Assembly: GCA_903839875.1 (NCBI GenBank)
Contig: CAIMDZ010000194.1
Coordinates: 1 to 64,000, forward strand
DNA: 64,000 nucleotides
Origin: an uncultured Bacteroidota bacterium
GTDB lineage: Bacteria; Bacteroidota; Bacteroidia; Chitinophagales; Chitinophagaceae
Reading direction: 5' to 3'
A program made the translations under genes and the position numbers. Positions 43,239 through 51,738 of this stretch are shown here, in pieces. Position 1 is the first letter of the stretch. Every line of letters starts with the position of its first letter. The notes below the pieces were generated by a model. The model made no database searches. It was not told where the DNA came from and saw only the letters and a list, made by a program, of their open reading frames with translations.

Positions 43239-43632
43239 GTCAAGCATATTTAATTATAAAGATAGTTTAGTTTTTACAAATATAAATATCCCGGAAAAAG
43301 TAAGAGTAATTCCATGTCGTGCATAAATATTTAAAAACAGAAAAACCTGGACTATAAAGCAACTGCTGATCTGCTTGACAGAATAAAGGATATGCTGAAG
43401 AAATAGTCGAATTTACTTTATGCGGTGTGGACCTGCTTGCCTGCAGGTGAGTATAAATAAGTTTTATCGGACGCGATGGACAATTATTACCAGCCTATCG
43501 GCATGCAGGCGGTTGGCAGGTTTACCCCGATTGCTGTATAATTGTATCGCCACGGTTTACTTTTGCAACTGATTATTACTATATTCGCCTATCTTTTCTG
43601 TATAATTAATTAACAATATTACAAATATTATT
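43239..43632. other. Intergenic region before the FGE-sulfatase gene
   Basis: About 390 bases. It contains a fragment DYKATADLLDRIKDMLKK ending in TAG near 43407 that has no start and looks like a gene tail, a CCTGCTTGCCTGCAGG-type inverted stretch near 43435, and a TACTTTTG -7 box at 43558-43565. Nothing else recognisable. Confidence 0.4.
43558..43565 (+). promoter_or_regulatory. TACTTTTG -7 box upstream of the FGE-sulfatase gene
   Basis: Matches TAnnTTTG, 67 bases before the ATG. TTG at 43531-43533 is 24 bases upstream, slightly long. Confidence 0.45.
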
Positions 43633-44406
43633 ATGCGCAAGTCAACATTGTTATTACTGGTTTTTTTGTTTATAGCGGTTCATGGCTATAGCCAGGATGA
43701 AATGAATATTCAAATGGTATTTGTAAAAGGAGGGAACTTTTTTATGGGTTCTGATGACCATCATTTTCTGGATGATGAATACAACAATGAACGTCCGCTT
43801 CACAGGGTTAATGTAAGTAGTTATTATATTGGCAAATTTGAGGTGACGCTTGGCCAGTGGCGCAATGTTATGGGTATCAAGCCTCCGGCATATACAGGTG
43901 TAGATTATGGTAATAAAGATTGTGACAACTGCCCGGTAGTAAAAGTAAGCTGGGAAGATGCCCAGGAGTTTATTAAACGACTGAATACCAAAACGGGAAA
44001 GCATTATCGTCTGCCCACAGAGACAGAATGGGAATATGCTGCAAAAGGTGGAAAGTATGCCAAGGATTATAAGTATAGCGGCAGCGATAAAATTACTGAT
44101 GTTGGCTGGTATGGTAAGCCTAACGGATCTACACACCCTGTAGGTAAAAAATCACCTAATAATTTAAGTATCTATGACATGACCGGCAACGCTATGGAAT
44201 GGTGCCAGGACTGGTATGGTGAAGACTATTATAAAAAGACGATAGATGAAATAAATCCGAAAGGTCCGGAAAAGGGTGAAAAAAGAATACTTCGCGGTGG
44301 CTCCTATTTCGATGATGATGTTGTTTGCCGCAATGTTTATCGCAGCAGGTTACTCCCCACTACAAGGCAATGGAATATTGGATTCCGCCTTGCTATGGAC
44401 TACTGA
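43633..44406 (+). CDS. Secreted formylglycine-generating-enzyme (FGE-sulfatase domain) protein
   Basis: A 257-residue exported protein with signal peptide STLLLLVFLFIAVHGYS. The FGE-sulfatase domain covers almost all the mature part: MVFVKGGNFFMGSDDHHFLDDEYNNERPLHRVNVSSYYIGKFEVTLGQWRNVMG, VVKVSWEDAQEFIKRLNTKTGKHYRLPTETEWEYAAKGG, and GNAMEWCQDWYGEDYYKKTI, ending RILRGGSYFDDD...NIGFRLAMDY. In this phylum such proteins (as in the gliding lipoprotein GldJ family fold) are often structural, not enzymes. The second catalytic Cys of true FGE cannot be confirmed. Preceded by a TAnnTTTG box. Confidence 0.88.
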   Translation: MRKSTLLLLVFLFIAVHGYSQDEMNIQMVFVKGGNFFMGSDDHHFLDDEYNNERPLHRVNVSSYYIGKFEVTLGQWRNVMGIKPPAYTGVDYGNKDCDNCPVVKVSWEDAQEFIKRLNTKTGKHYRLPTETEWEYAAKGGKYAKDYKYSGSDKITDVGWYGKPNGSTHPVGKKSPNNLSIYDMTGNAMEWCQDWYGEDYYKKTIDEINPKGPEKGEKRILRGGSYFDDDVVCRNVYRSRLLPTTRQWNIGFRLAMDY

Positions 44407-44445
44407 ACAAATTCTCTTTAATAAGTTAACGATAAATCAACTTTT

Positions 44446-44472
44446 TTGAAATGCAGGTATCCCATAACTTTG
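44446..44472 (+). promoter_or_regulatory. Promoter of the ctpA gene
   Basis: TTG at 44446-44448 and TAACTTTG at 44465-44472 (16-base gap, a little short). The -7 box ends 19 bases before the ATG. Confidence 0.5.
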
Positions 44473-44491
44473 CATTTAGTTATTTCTGAAA

Positions 44492-46138
44492 ATGGACGTA
44501 AATAGGAGGGATAGGATACAGGTCTGGACGCCATTATTTTTCTCACTGGTATTGATATTGGGAATGGTATTAGGATTTAATTTGCGTGATTCCTTAAGGA
44601 GCAAGCGCGAATTAAATGCAGTCATACAACGAAATGACAGGCTGGATGAATTAATAGACCTTATCAATCAGAAGTATGTGGATACCGTAAATTGCAACCA
44701 GCTTTACCAGGATGCTATTACCGGTATTCTCAAATCCCTTGATCCGCATACTGTATACATTCCTGCGGAAGAATTGCAGGGTGTCAATGACGACCTCGAA
44801 GGTGGATTTTCAGGAATTGGTGTGGAGTTCTCCATAGTACGGGATACAATACAGGTAATTTCTGTTTTAGAAGATGGTCCTTCAAGCCGTGCCGGTATCG
44901 AAGTAGGTGACCAATTGATAAAGGTAGGTGACAGCGTTGTTGCAGGAAAAAATATTACTTCAGACCAGATTGTGGAATTGCTTAAAGGCAAGAATGAAAG
45001 CAAAGTTTTTGTTACTGTTATTCATGCACCGGATGGTTTGGTGAAACATGTTGGGATTGTACGAGCAATTATTCCTGTTAATAGTGTGGAAGCAAGCCTG
45101 ATGCTCGATGAGGTAACTGGTTATATCAAGATCAACCGTTTCAGCGCTAATACAAGCAACGAATTCAGCGCTGCACTAAAGAAATTAAAAAAACAAGGCG
45201 TTAAGCAGCTAATAATTGATCTCCGCGATAATCCCGGTGGATATATTGACGCAGCCACATCCATTGCCGATGACCTCCTCGACGATAACAAACTCATTGT
45301 GTACACTAAAGGTATACGCTCACCCAGAACGGAATATAAAGCGAGTAAGGACGGCTTGTTTGAACATGGAAAACTGGCCATCCTTGTGAATGAAGGTTCA
45401 GCCTCAGCCAGTGAAATACTGGCCGGGGCTATACAGGACTGGGACAGAGGTGTGATCCTTGGCAGACGCTCATTTGGTAAAGGCCTCGTTCAGGAACAAT
45501 ACGAATTACCGGACGGATCAGCCATCAGGCTTACGGTTGCAAAGTACTATACACCATCAGGCCGGTGTATTCAACGTTCTTTTGCCAAGGGCAGAGAGGC
45601 CTATAATGAGGATTACGAAAAGCGTTTTGAAAATGGTACGCTTACTACGCAAGATACCACAGCTATCACTGATACAGTTCCCTTTTATACATCCACACAC
45701 AGAGTGGTTTATGGCGGTGGTGGCATCAAGCCAGATGTATATGTCCCTTATGATACATCCCTGTTATATTCCGGGGTACTGAGCATGCTTTACAGCCAGG
45801 AACTGAAAACCGCAATATGGGATTATTTTATTCATAACCGCGAGGCCCTAAGGTTCAGGAATATTGCAGATTTCAACAGGTCATTTGAAACCCCGGAACA
45901 GCTTACCGGCAACTATTTTGCCATGCTGACTCCTGAAATACGTAAAGGAGCACTAAAACAACTTTCAAAACCGGTAAATGATCTGTATTTCAGGCAGCAG
46001 ATAAAGGCGCAAATGGCACGCTTCCTGTTTAAAGACAATGGCTTTTATAGCATAAGCCTAAGGCAGGATGACATGGTGAATAAAGCGCTTGAAGTTATGA
46101 ACAGCGACAGGTATTCAAAGATGGTAAACGGGAAGTGA
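44492..46138 (+). CDS. C-terminal processing peptidase (S41 family, CtpA/Prc)
   Basis: Periplasmic serine protease that trims protein C-termini. 548 residues. N-terminal membrane anchor near residues 12-28 (WTPLFFSLVLILGMVLGFNL); an N-terminal cap with LIDLINQKYVDTVNCNQLYQDAITGILKSLDPHTVYIP; PDZ domain near 95-175 (FSGIGVEFSI...SRAGIEVGDQLIKVGD); peptidase domain with LIIDLRDNPGGYIDAA, LVNEGSASASEILAGAIQDWDRGVILGRRSFGKGLVQEQ carrying catalytic Ser and Lys. The last 150 residues form an extra helical region. Its stop codon end overlaps the HsdR_N gene on the other strand by 24 bases. Confidence 0.92.
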   Translation: MDVNRRDRIQVWTPLFFSLVLILGMVLGFNLRDSLRSKRELNAVIQRNDRLDELIDLINQKYVDTVNCNQLYQDAITGILKSLDPHTVYIPAEELQGVNDDLEGGFSGIGVEFSIVRDTIQVISVLEDGPSSRAGIEVGDQLIKVGDSVVAGKNITSDQIVELLKGKNESKVFVTVIHAPDGLVKHVGIVRAIIPVNSVEASLMLDEVTGYIKINRFSANTSNEFSAALKKLKKQGVKQLIIDLRDNPGGYIDAATSIADDLLDDNKLIVYTKGIRSPRTEYKASKDGLFEHGKLAILVNEGSASASEILAGAIQDWDRGVILGRRSFGKGLVQEQYELPDGSAIRLTVAKYYTPSGRCIQRSFAKGREAYNEDYEKRFENGTLTTQDTTAITDTVPFYTSTHRVVYGGGGIKPDVYVPYDTSLLYSGVLSMLYSQELKTAIWDYFIHNREALRFRNIADFNRSFETPEQLTGNYFAMLTPEIRKGALKQLSKPVNDLYFRQQIKAQMARFLFKDNGFYSISLRQDDMVNKALEVMNSDRYSKMVNGK

Positions 46139-46558
46139 TATTAACCATTTTATATCCTGCACATTACAGGCATCGGCACAAAATGTTTGATGGCCGTTGG
46201 TTAACAACCAGTAATTGCATTGCATGGTTCGCTGGTAATTGAGCAGTTGCTGCATGGTTGTTTCAGTCACCGGGATTTCCGGAGCCTTGCATTCCACCAG
46301 CATCCATGGCTTGTGATCTCGGTTGTACACAACAATATCAAACCGCTTGTTCACCTTACCCACCTTTATGGTTTTTTCAACAGCAATTAATGAAGCGGGG
46401 TATTGCATTTCGCCTGTAAGGTAGCCTATCATATATTGCCGCACGTGTTCCTCGGGCGTAAGTATCAGCCACTTTTTGCGAATAGGATCGAAGACAGTGG
46501 TTTTGCCTTCGGTTTTGCGGAGTTTAAGTGTGATGTTAGACAGATCCAGTTGTACCAT
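46115..46558 (-). CDS. HsdR_N (type I restriction R-subunit N-terminal domain) protein
   Basis: A 147-residue stand-alone PD-(D/E)xK domain. From MVQLDLSNITLKLRKTEGKTTVFDPIRKKWLILTPEEHVRQYMIGYLTGEMQYPASLIAVEKTIKVGKVNKRFDIVVYNRDHKPWMLVECKAPEIPVTETTMQQLLNYQRTM. The nuclease motif RFDIVVYN...LVECKAP is complete. This conserved gene is typical of Bacteroidota chromosomes, unlinked to R-M systems, so a housekeeping DNA role is likely but unknown. The frame is open from 46624; ATG 46558 gives the family start. It converges with ctpA, with 24 bases overlapping. Confidence 0.88.
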   Translation of the reverse strand: MVQLDLSNITLKLRKTEGKTTVFDPIRKKWLILTPEEHVRQYMIGYLTGEMQYPASLIAVEKTIKVGKVNKRFDIVVYNRDHKPWMLVECKAPEIPVTETTMQQLLNYQRTMQCNYWLLTNGHQTFCADACNVQDIKWLISLPVYHL

Positions 46559-46640
46559 GTTTGCCAAAAGTAAATAGTTAAGCTCAACTATTTGCAGGAA
46601 TTTTAAGATGATTGTTAGGTTCATTTCTTATCTTTAATCT

Positions 46641-47411
46641 ATGAAAACCAAGCAGGAGATAGTTCAAAACTGGTTACCGCGCTATACCGGGCAGGAGCTG
46701 AAAAACTTTGGCGAATACATACTCCTTTGCAATTTCAGTAATTATGTTACCCGCTTTGCAGATATGCATAATGTACCGGTAGTAGGGCTTGATAAACCCA
46801 TGCAATGTGCAACGGCTGAAGATATAACGATCATAAACTTTGGTATGGGCAGTCCTACGGCTGCTACGACGATGGATCTGCTTTCGGCTGTAGCTCCCAA
46901 GGCTGTTTTATATCTTGGCAAATGCGGCGGCCTGAAAAAGAAGAACAAGGTAGGCGACCTTATTTTGCCAATAGCTGCAATAAGGGGTGATGGTACCAGC
47001 AACGATTATTTTCCGCCTGAAGTGCCCGCCTTACCTGCATTTGCATTACAAAAGGCGATCTCTACAACTATCCGCGATCATAAACGCGATTACTGGACAG
47101 GAACGGTTTACACTACCAACAGGAGGGTTTGGGAACATGATGAGGCCTTTAAAGCTTACCTGCGCAAAGTTCGGGCTATGGCTATTGATATGGAGACTGC
47201 TACAATATTCATTACCGGCTTTGCAAATAAAATACCAACCGGCGCTTTATTATTGGTTTCTGATCAGCCTATGGTGCCCGAAGGCATAAAAACTGCGTTG
47301 AGCGATACTACTGTAACAAAAAATTATGTGGATGAACACTTGCGTATCGGCATAGATTCTTTAAAGCAATTAATAAATGGCGGACTTACCGTTAAGCACC
47401 TTAAGTTTTAA
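46641..47411 (+). CDS. amn: AMP nucleosidase
   Basis: Cytosolic enzyme that splits AMP into adenine and ribose 5-phosphate in purine salvage. The 256-residue phosphorylase-fold protein has the nucleosidase signatures INFGMGSPTAATTMDLLSAVAPKAVLYLGKCGGLKKKNKVGDLILPIAAIRGDGTSN near residues 65-120 and AMAIDMETATIFITGFANKIPTGALLLVSDQP (phosphorylase-type Glu and Asp) near 176-210. Length matches the short Bacteroidota AMP nucleosidases lacking the N-terminal regulatory domain of E. coli Amn. Its ATG is 83 bases from the divergent HsdR_N start. Confidence 0.92.
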   Translation: MKTKQEIVQNWLPRYTGQELKNFGEYILLCNFSNYVTRFADMHNVPVVGLDKPMQCATAEDITIINFGMGSPTAATTMDLLSAVAPKAVLYLGKCGGLKKKNKVGDLILPIAAIRGDGTSNDYFPPEVPALPAFALQKAISTTIRDHKRDYWTGTVYTTNRRVWEHDEAFKAYLRKVRAMAIDMETATIFITGFANKIPTGALLLVSDQPMVPEGIKTALSDTTVTKNYVDEHLRIGIDSLKQLINGGLTVKHLKF

Positions 47412-47474
47412 TCCATTTCACCTTTTAGTTTTAAAAGAATTCACTTGTCTTGACCGATTCCTAATAATTGATTT

Positions 47475-47888
47475 ATGATACAACACATAAAGCTTACAGA
47501 AATTATCCTTTATGTTAGCGACCAGGAAAAAAGCAAGGATTTTTATGAAGGTATATTCCGATGTAAAGCTGACCTGCATGTACCCGGAATGACCGAATTT
47601 ATTATCTCGCAGAACTGCAAATTAGGTTTAATGCCTGAATCCGGTATTGCAAAGATACTGGCAGGGAAGACGCCTCATCCTTCGTCTGGAACAGGTATTC
47701 CACGGTGTGAACTATATCTCTATGTTGATAACATTACCAATGAATTTGCAAATGCAATGGGTCAAAACGCCAAATTGATATGCCCTGTGACAGATATGGA
47801 TTGGGGGGACAGAGTATGTTATTTTGCTGATCCTGACGGGCATATTATTGCCTTTGCAGAAAAAGCAATACTCACAGAAAAACAGTAA
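47475..47888 (+). CDS. VOC (glyoxalase/bleomycin-resistance) family protein
   Basis: A 137-residue single-domain protein with two beta-alpha-beta-beta-beta halves: IQHIKLTEIILYVSDQEKSKDFYEGIFRCKADLHVPGMTEFIISQNCKLGLMPESGI and the second half ELYLYVDNITNEFANAMGQNAKLICPVTDMDWGDRVCYFADPDGHIIAFAEKA. The DPDGHIIAFAE strand is the conserved metal Glu end. Substrate cannot be predicted; possible roles are glyoxalase-like metabolism or sequestration of a toxic compound. Sits between amn and a lipoprotein gene, same strand. Confidence 0.86.
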   Translation: MIQHIKLTEIILYVSDQEKSKDFYEGIFRCKADLHVPGMTEFIISQNCKLGLMPESGIAKILAGKTPHPSSGTGIPRCELYLYVDNITNEFANAMGQNAKLICPVTDMDWGDRVCYFADPDGHIIAFAEKAILTEKQ

Positions 47889-47922
47889 TTTCGGCGGTGT
47901 AAAATGACCTTTATTGTCTCAA

Positions 47923-48468
47923 ATGAAAAAGTATTTTGCCATTCTGATAATTTTATTCGTCTGCCTGGCTTCCTGTAAGCGAAAGCAGGAGGACATTATA
48001 GCAGATGTAAAAAAGAAGTACACCGAAATAAATCAGAAGCTTACAGATTATAAACCCAAAAGGGTGGATGACCTCACCAATTCGGGTGGGGGCTCTATAA
48101 CCGGCTACTACAGGGAAGAAGAAGTGAAAAAAGTGGTAGCGGAACATTTTACCGATTCCACACGGTCATTTATAGAGTGTTATTTTGATGACGGTATGCT
48201 GATAATGATATGGAAGCAGAATTATGTTTATAACCGTACCATGTCCTATACCGAAGAAAGAGCCAGGGCAAACGGTGACAGCGTTTGGTATGATGATAAA
48301 AAAACAAAGGTTCAAACCAACTTGTTTTATTTTAATAAGAATAAACTGGTTAAATGGGTAAATATAAATAATGCAGATGTAAAACCCGGAACTGCTGAAT
48401 TTATTGATATGGAATCTGTGTTGTGGGGTGAAACAGCCATTCTTTTAAAGCAATTGAAAGAACAGTAG
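47923..48468 (+). CDS. Putative lipoprotein, 181 residues
   Basis: Starts MKKYFAILIILFVCLASCKRKQEDII: a lipoprotein signal with Cys at residue 18. ATG 47923 is chosen over the TTG used by the track. The mature protein is charged and begins EDIIADVKKKYTEINQKLTDYKPKRVDDLTNSGGGSITGYYREEEVKKVVAEHFTDSTRSFIECYFDDGMLIMIWKQNYVYNRTMSYTEE, suggesting a beta-rich fold. No family recognised. It lies directly upstream of atpG (73 bases). Confidence 0.7.
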   Translation: MKKYFAILIILFVCLASCKRKQEDIIADVKKKYTEINQKLTDYKPKRVDDLTNSGGGSITGYYREEEVKKVVAEHFTDSTRSFIECYFDDGMLIMIWKQNYVYNRTMSYTEERARANGDSVWYDDKKTKVQTNLFYFNKNKLVKWVNINNADVKPGTAEFIDMESVLWGETAILLKQLKEQ

Positions 48469-48541
48469 TAATTTCCACTTTTTACTTAAGACAAAATGTG
48501 GTAATTTTGCACCGGATTTACTATTATATTTTAAAATTAAT

Positions 48542-49423
48542 ATGTCAGGACAACTTAAAGAGGTTCGTAATCGTATCAAGTCAGTCACATCTACCCAGCA
48601 GATAACCAAGGCTATGAAGATGGTAAGCGCAGCGAAACTCCGCCGCGCACAGGATTCAATAATACAGATGCGTCCATATGCAAGGAAGCTGCAGGATATG
48701 CTCAGTAACATCGTAAGTGGTTCTTCTTCCGATGGCGGGATGCCGTTGGCGGAGGAGCGTCCGGCAGAACGGGTTTTGCTGATCCCTATTACCAGCGACC
48801 GCGGGCTATGTGGTGGTTATAACTCCTATGTCATCAAGCTTACCCGTGAGGTTATCAGGACCAGGTATGAAAGCCAGCATGCCAAAGGAAATGTCACCAT
48901 ACTCCCTATTGGTAAGAAAGCCTATGAGTATTTCCTGAGGAATAATTATAAACTGGCAGACGCCTTTTGGAATATTTTTTCAGACCTTACTTTCGATAAT
49001 GTACGCAGGGCAGCAGTGTTTGCCCAGCAGGGTTTTCTGAATAAGGAATATGACCGTGTTGAGATCATTTACAGCCAGTTTAAGAATGCCGCTACACAGA
49101 TATTTGTTGCAGAGCCCTACTTGCCCATTCCGAAAGTAGAAAAAAAGCCGGGTGCGAAAACAATTGATTTTATGTTCGAGCCTGCTATGGAGCCGCTTCT
49201 TCGGGAGATGATGCCTAAAATTCTAAATACGCAGGTTTTTAAAGCAGTATTGGATGCCAATGCTTCTGAACATGGTGCACGTATGACAGCTATGGACAAA
49301 GCAAGCGACAATGCCAATGAAATGCTGAAGACATTAAAGATTAGCTACAACCGTGCCCGCCAGGCGGCTATTACTACCGAGCTAACTGAGATAGTAAGTG
49401 GTGCAGCAGCATTGCAGGGGTAA
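48542..49423 (+). CDS. atpG: ATP synthase F1 subunit gamma
   Basis: The central rotor shaft of F1 ATP synthase. 293 residues: MSGQLKEVRNRIKSVTSTQQITKAMKMVSAAKLRRAQDSIIQMRPYARKLQDML (N-terminal coiled coil), VLLIPITSDRGLCGGYN (conserved DRGLCGG), ATQIFVAEPYLPI, and the C-terminal helix HGARMTAMDKASDNANEMLKTLKISYNRARQAAITTELTEIVSGAAALQG, all standard. The other F1Fo genes are not beside it in this window. It is followed by a strong terminator at 49445, so it ends its transcript. Confidence 0.97.
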   Translation: MSGQLKEVRNRIKSVTSTQQITKAMKMVSAAKLRRAQDSIIQMRPYARKLQDMLSNIVSGSSSDGGMPLAEERPAERVLLIPITSDRGLCGGYNSYVIKLTREVIRTRYESQHAKGNVTILPIGKKAYEYFLRNNYKLADAFWNIFSDLTFDNVRRAAVFAQQGFLNKEYDRVEIIYSQFKNAATQIFVAEPYLPIPKVEKKPGAKTIDFMFEPAMEPLLREMMPKILNTQVFKAVLDANASEHGARMTAMDKASDNANEMLKTLKISYNRARQAAITTELTEIVSGAAALQG

Positions 49424-49444
49424 GTGATATTTACATTTTAACAG

Positions 49445-49475
49445 AACCTCCGCCATTATTTGACGGAGGTTTTTT
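49445..49475 (+). terminator. Rho-independent terminator of atpG
   Basis: AACCTCCG, a loop including CCATTATTTGA, CGGAGGTT and a T run. It begins 21 bases after the atpG stop. Confidence 0.9.
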
Positions 49476-49487
49476 AACTTTATACAA

Positions 49488-51353
49488 ATGTTGAACATGC
49501 GCAGTATTATTTTTTCAATTATTATGTTGGTTTTTGCCGCCACAACCTCTTATGGGCAGCAGGTAAAAGCAAAGAGATTCACCGCAACGTTAGCAGGTAC
49601 AGTTGTGCTTGGTGATGTAGCAGATAAGTATAACCCCAGTGTTTATAACCTGGAGTTGCCTGAGCCGGATGGCAGCGCGGAACAAAAGATATTGCGTCGC
49701 CTAAAAGAGCAGATAGCAAAAAATTATCCCCATAAAAATTCACCACGGGCGAAAAAAACAACTTCGTCCGTTGCGGCTCCTGAAGTTGCTATTAGTTTCG
49801 TAGCGGACTCATTTCCCGGTATTCCACCTGATAATTACAGTTCTGTGAGTAACGGGCAAAAGGCTGTTACCGTTTTGAATTCAAATATTGCCATTCATGA
49901 CGCTTCGACCGGAGCTTATATACAACGCAAAGGGTTGAAGCCCTTTTCTACAGTTGTTGGTTTGAATGGTATGTACGACTACCGGTATGATCCCAAGGTG
50001 GTTTACGATCCGGTGGCAGACCGATTTATTTGCGTTATGCTCAGCGGAATTGACGTATCAAATTATATTGTCCTTGCTTTCTCACAAAGTAACGATCCTA
50101 CTGGCCGATGGAACTTTTACCTATTCTATGGCAACTATACAGGCGATACCACATGGTTCGATTACCCTGCAATTTCAATCACCCAGAATGAATTTTTCCT
50201 CACAGGTAACAAGATTATGTATGACAGTTCGTGGCAGGCTGGATTCAGAAGGACAATTATATACCAGGTTCGTAAACAAGATGGTTATGACAGCTCCTTA
50301 ACCCTTAATTATCAGATATGGGACAGCATTACCTACAATAATAAAAACCTCAGGTGCCTGTATCCTTTAAATCCCGGAGACAGCCTGCTGGGGCCCAGCC
50401 AGTATTTTCTTTCCAACCGTAATTTTGATTTGAACAACGATACGGTGTTCCTGGTAAAGGTACCAGACACCATTGGCAGCGTTGATACTATATTAACAGT
50501 TACACCTATTGTATCTGCAACAGCCTCTTACGGTGCACCACCGGATGCCCGCATGCCCGATACTGCGCACGTACTTGCCACCAATGATGGAAGAATATTA
50601 GGCGGGTATATAAAAGGCGATGAAATACAGTTTGTGAGTGAATCGCTGAATCCGGCTAACGGAGCATCGGCTGTGTATCATGGTATTATCAGTAATTTCA
50701 GTACTGCTCCTGTAATGCACGCGCAATTATTCAGTATTGATACCCTTGACTTTGGTTATCCGAATATTTCTTATGGAGGTGGGCCAGGGGAATCTATTAT
50801 TTCCTTCGAGTATTCCGGGCCGCATACTTTTCCGGGTTATGGCGCCATTATTTATGATGGCACCAACTATTCAGATATGACCATTATAAGGAAAGGGGAC
50901 AGTTCTATTTACGCATACGCTAATCATGAACAAAGATGGGGAGACTACAGTGGTTCACAACCTGATTTTGGTACACCCGGAGCAGTATGGGTGGATGGTA
51001 TTTATGGCAGAAAAGACCGCAACTACGGGAGCATGGTTGCAAGGCTTTATAATCCAAACAATACTGCGGTCCCGGTTATTAAGAAATCTCAGGTGCCGGA
51101 TTCCAAAATATATCCGAACCCCACCTTTAATTACGTCAGTTTTGAATTCAACGTAAGCAAACAGCAGGTATTCAGTTTCATTATTTATGACATGCAGGGA
51201 AGGGTAGTAGATAAAATGATGGATAAATATTGCCAGGATGGGAAAAATGTCATCAATTTCAATATGGCTCCCCTTGCTCCCGGTACTTATTTGCTGAAAG
51301 CCATAGGCGCAAATGGAGAAAGTATAGCTATCCATACTTTTGTAAGGCAGTAA
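49488..51353 (+). CDS. Secreted protein with type IX secretion C-terminal domain
   Basis: A 621-residue exported protein. Signal peptide MRSIIFSIIMLVFAATTSYGQQ (start probably ATG 49497; ATG 49488 also possible). The mature part has many beta strands and repeated short acidic turns (NPSVYNLELPEPD, YDPVADRFICVMLSG, SQSNDPTGRWNFYLFYGNYTGDTTWFDYPAISI), a propeller-like pattern. The C-terminal T9SS sorting domain begins near residue 540: KIYPNPTFNYVSFEFNVSKQQVFSFIIYDMQGRVVDKMMDKYCQDGKNVINFNMAPLAPGTYLLKAIGANGESIAIHTFVRQ, ideal for a type A domain. Expected on the cell surface or released. Function unknown. Confidence 0.85.
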   Translation: MLNMRSIIFSIIMLVFAATTSYGQQVKAKRFTATLAGTVVLGDVADKYNPSVYNLELPEPDGSAEQKILRRLKEQIAKNYPHKNSPRAKKTTSSVAAPEVAISFVADSFPGIPPDNYSSVSNGQKAVTVLNSNIAIHDASTGAYIQRKGLKPFSTVVGLNGMYDYRYDPKVVYDPVADRFICVMLSGIDVSNYIVLAFSQSNDPTGRWNFYLFYGNYTGDTTWFDYPAISITQNEFFLTGNKIMYDSSWQAGFRRTIIYQVRKQDGYDSSLTLNYQIWDSITYNNKNLRCLYPLNPGDSLLGPSQYFLSNRNFDLNNDTVFLVKVPDTIGSVDTILTVTPIVSATASYGAPPDARMPDTAHVLATNDGRILGGYIKGDEIQFVSESLNPANGASAVYHGIISNFSTAPVMHAQLFSIDTLDFGYPNISYGGGPGESIISFEYSGPHTFPGYGAIIYDGTNYSDMTIIRKGDSSIYAYANHEQRWGDYSGSQPDFGTPGAVWVDGIYGRKDRNYGSMVARLYNPNNTAVPVIKKSQVPDSKIYPNPTFNYVSFEFNVSKQQVFSFIIYDMQGRVVDKMMDKYCQDGKNVINFNMAPLAPGTYLLKAIGANGESIAIHTFVRQ

Positions 51354-51738
51354 AAAATCAGGTAAAAGGTTAGACATATATTTTGAACGGCGGTAAGACT
51401 AATTGAACTATAGATTTTTTTTAGTTGCCCAGACCTTTGGGTCAATGTCATTTTGTAAGCGTTTTCTGTACTTCCCATGCCACGGAAAACCCCTTCAGGG
51501 TTCGTGTTATATTCTATGTTTTCCGTGGGTTTCACCCACGGCTAATCACGGGAAAGCCCTCCGGGCTTGCTTAACTAAATGACATTGAGCTACCGAAAAA
51601 AATCGGGAACTTGTTTCGGTCGGGGCTACCAGGGAAAAGGGCAATATGCCATACACCCATTTTGATCAAATTACCTGATAACAATGCACTTTTTGCTTTG
51701 CCGTTTCTCCTTTGCAGCTTTTATATTACTTTTATCAG
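51354..51738. other. Intergenic region holding the second MITE-like copy
   Basis: About 385 bases without a gene. The MITE-like element takes 51443-51587. The remainder has a partial TTCTCCTTTGCAG / TATTACTTTTATC pair near 51706-51735 upstream of the M28 gene that resembles -7 boxes without the final G. Nothing else recognised. Confidence 0.5.
51443..51587 (-). repeat. MITE-like palindromic element, copy 2 (inverted)
   Basis: Same family as copy 1 at 1815-1950, in the opposite orientation: CAATGTCATTTTGTAAGCG ... GCTTAACTAAATGACATTG, with CAATGTCATTTwGTwAAGC arms. Reading the complement gives CAATGTCATTT, GCAAGCCCGGAGGGCTT, TAGCCGTGGGTGAAAC, AACCCTGAAGGGGTT, GGCATGGGAAGTAC and AATGACATTG, in the same order as copy 1. 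145 bp. Confidence 0.75.
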
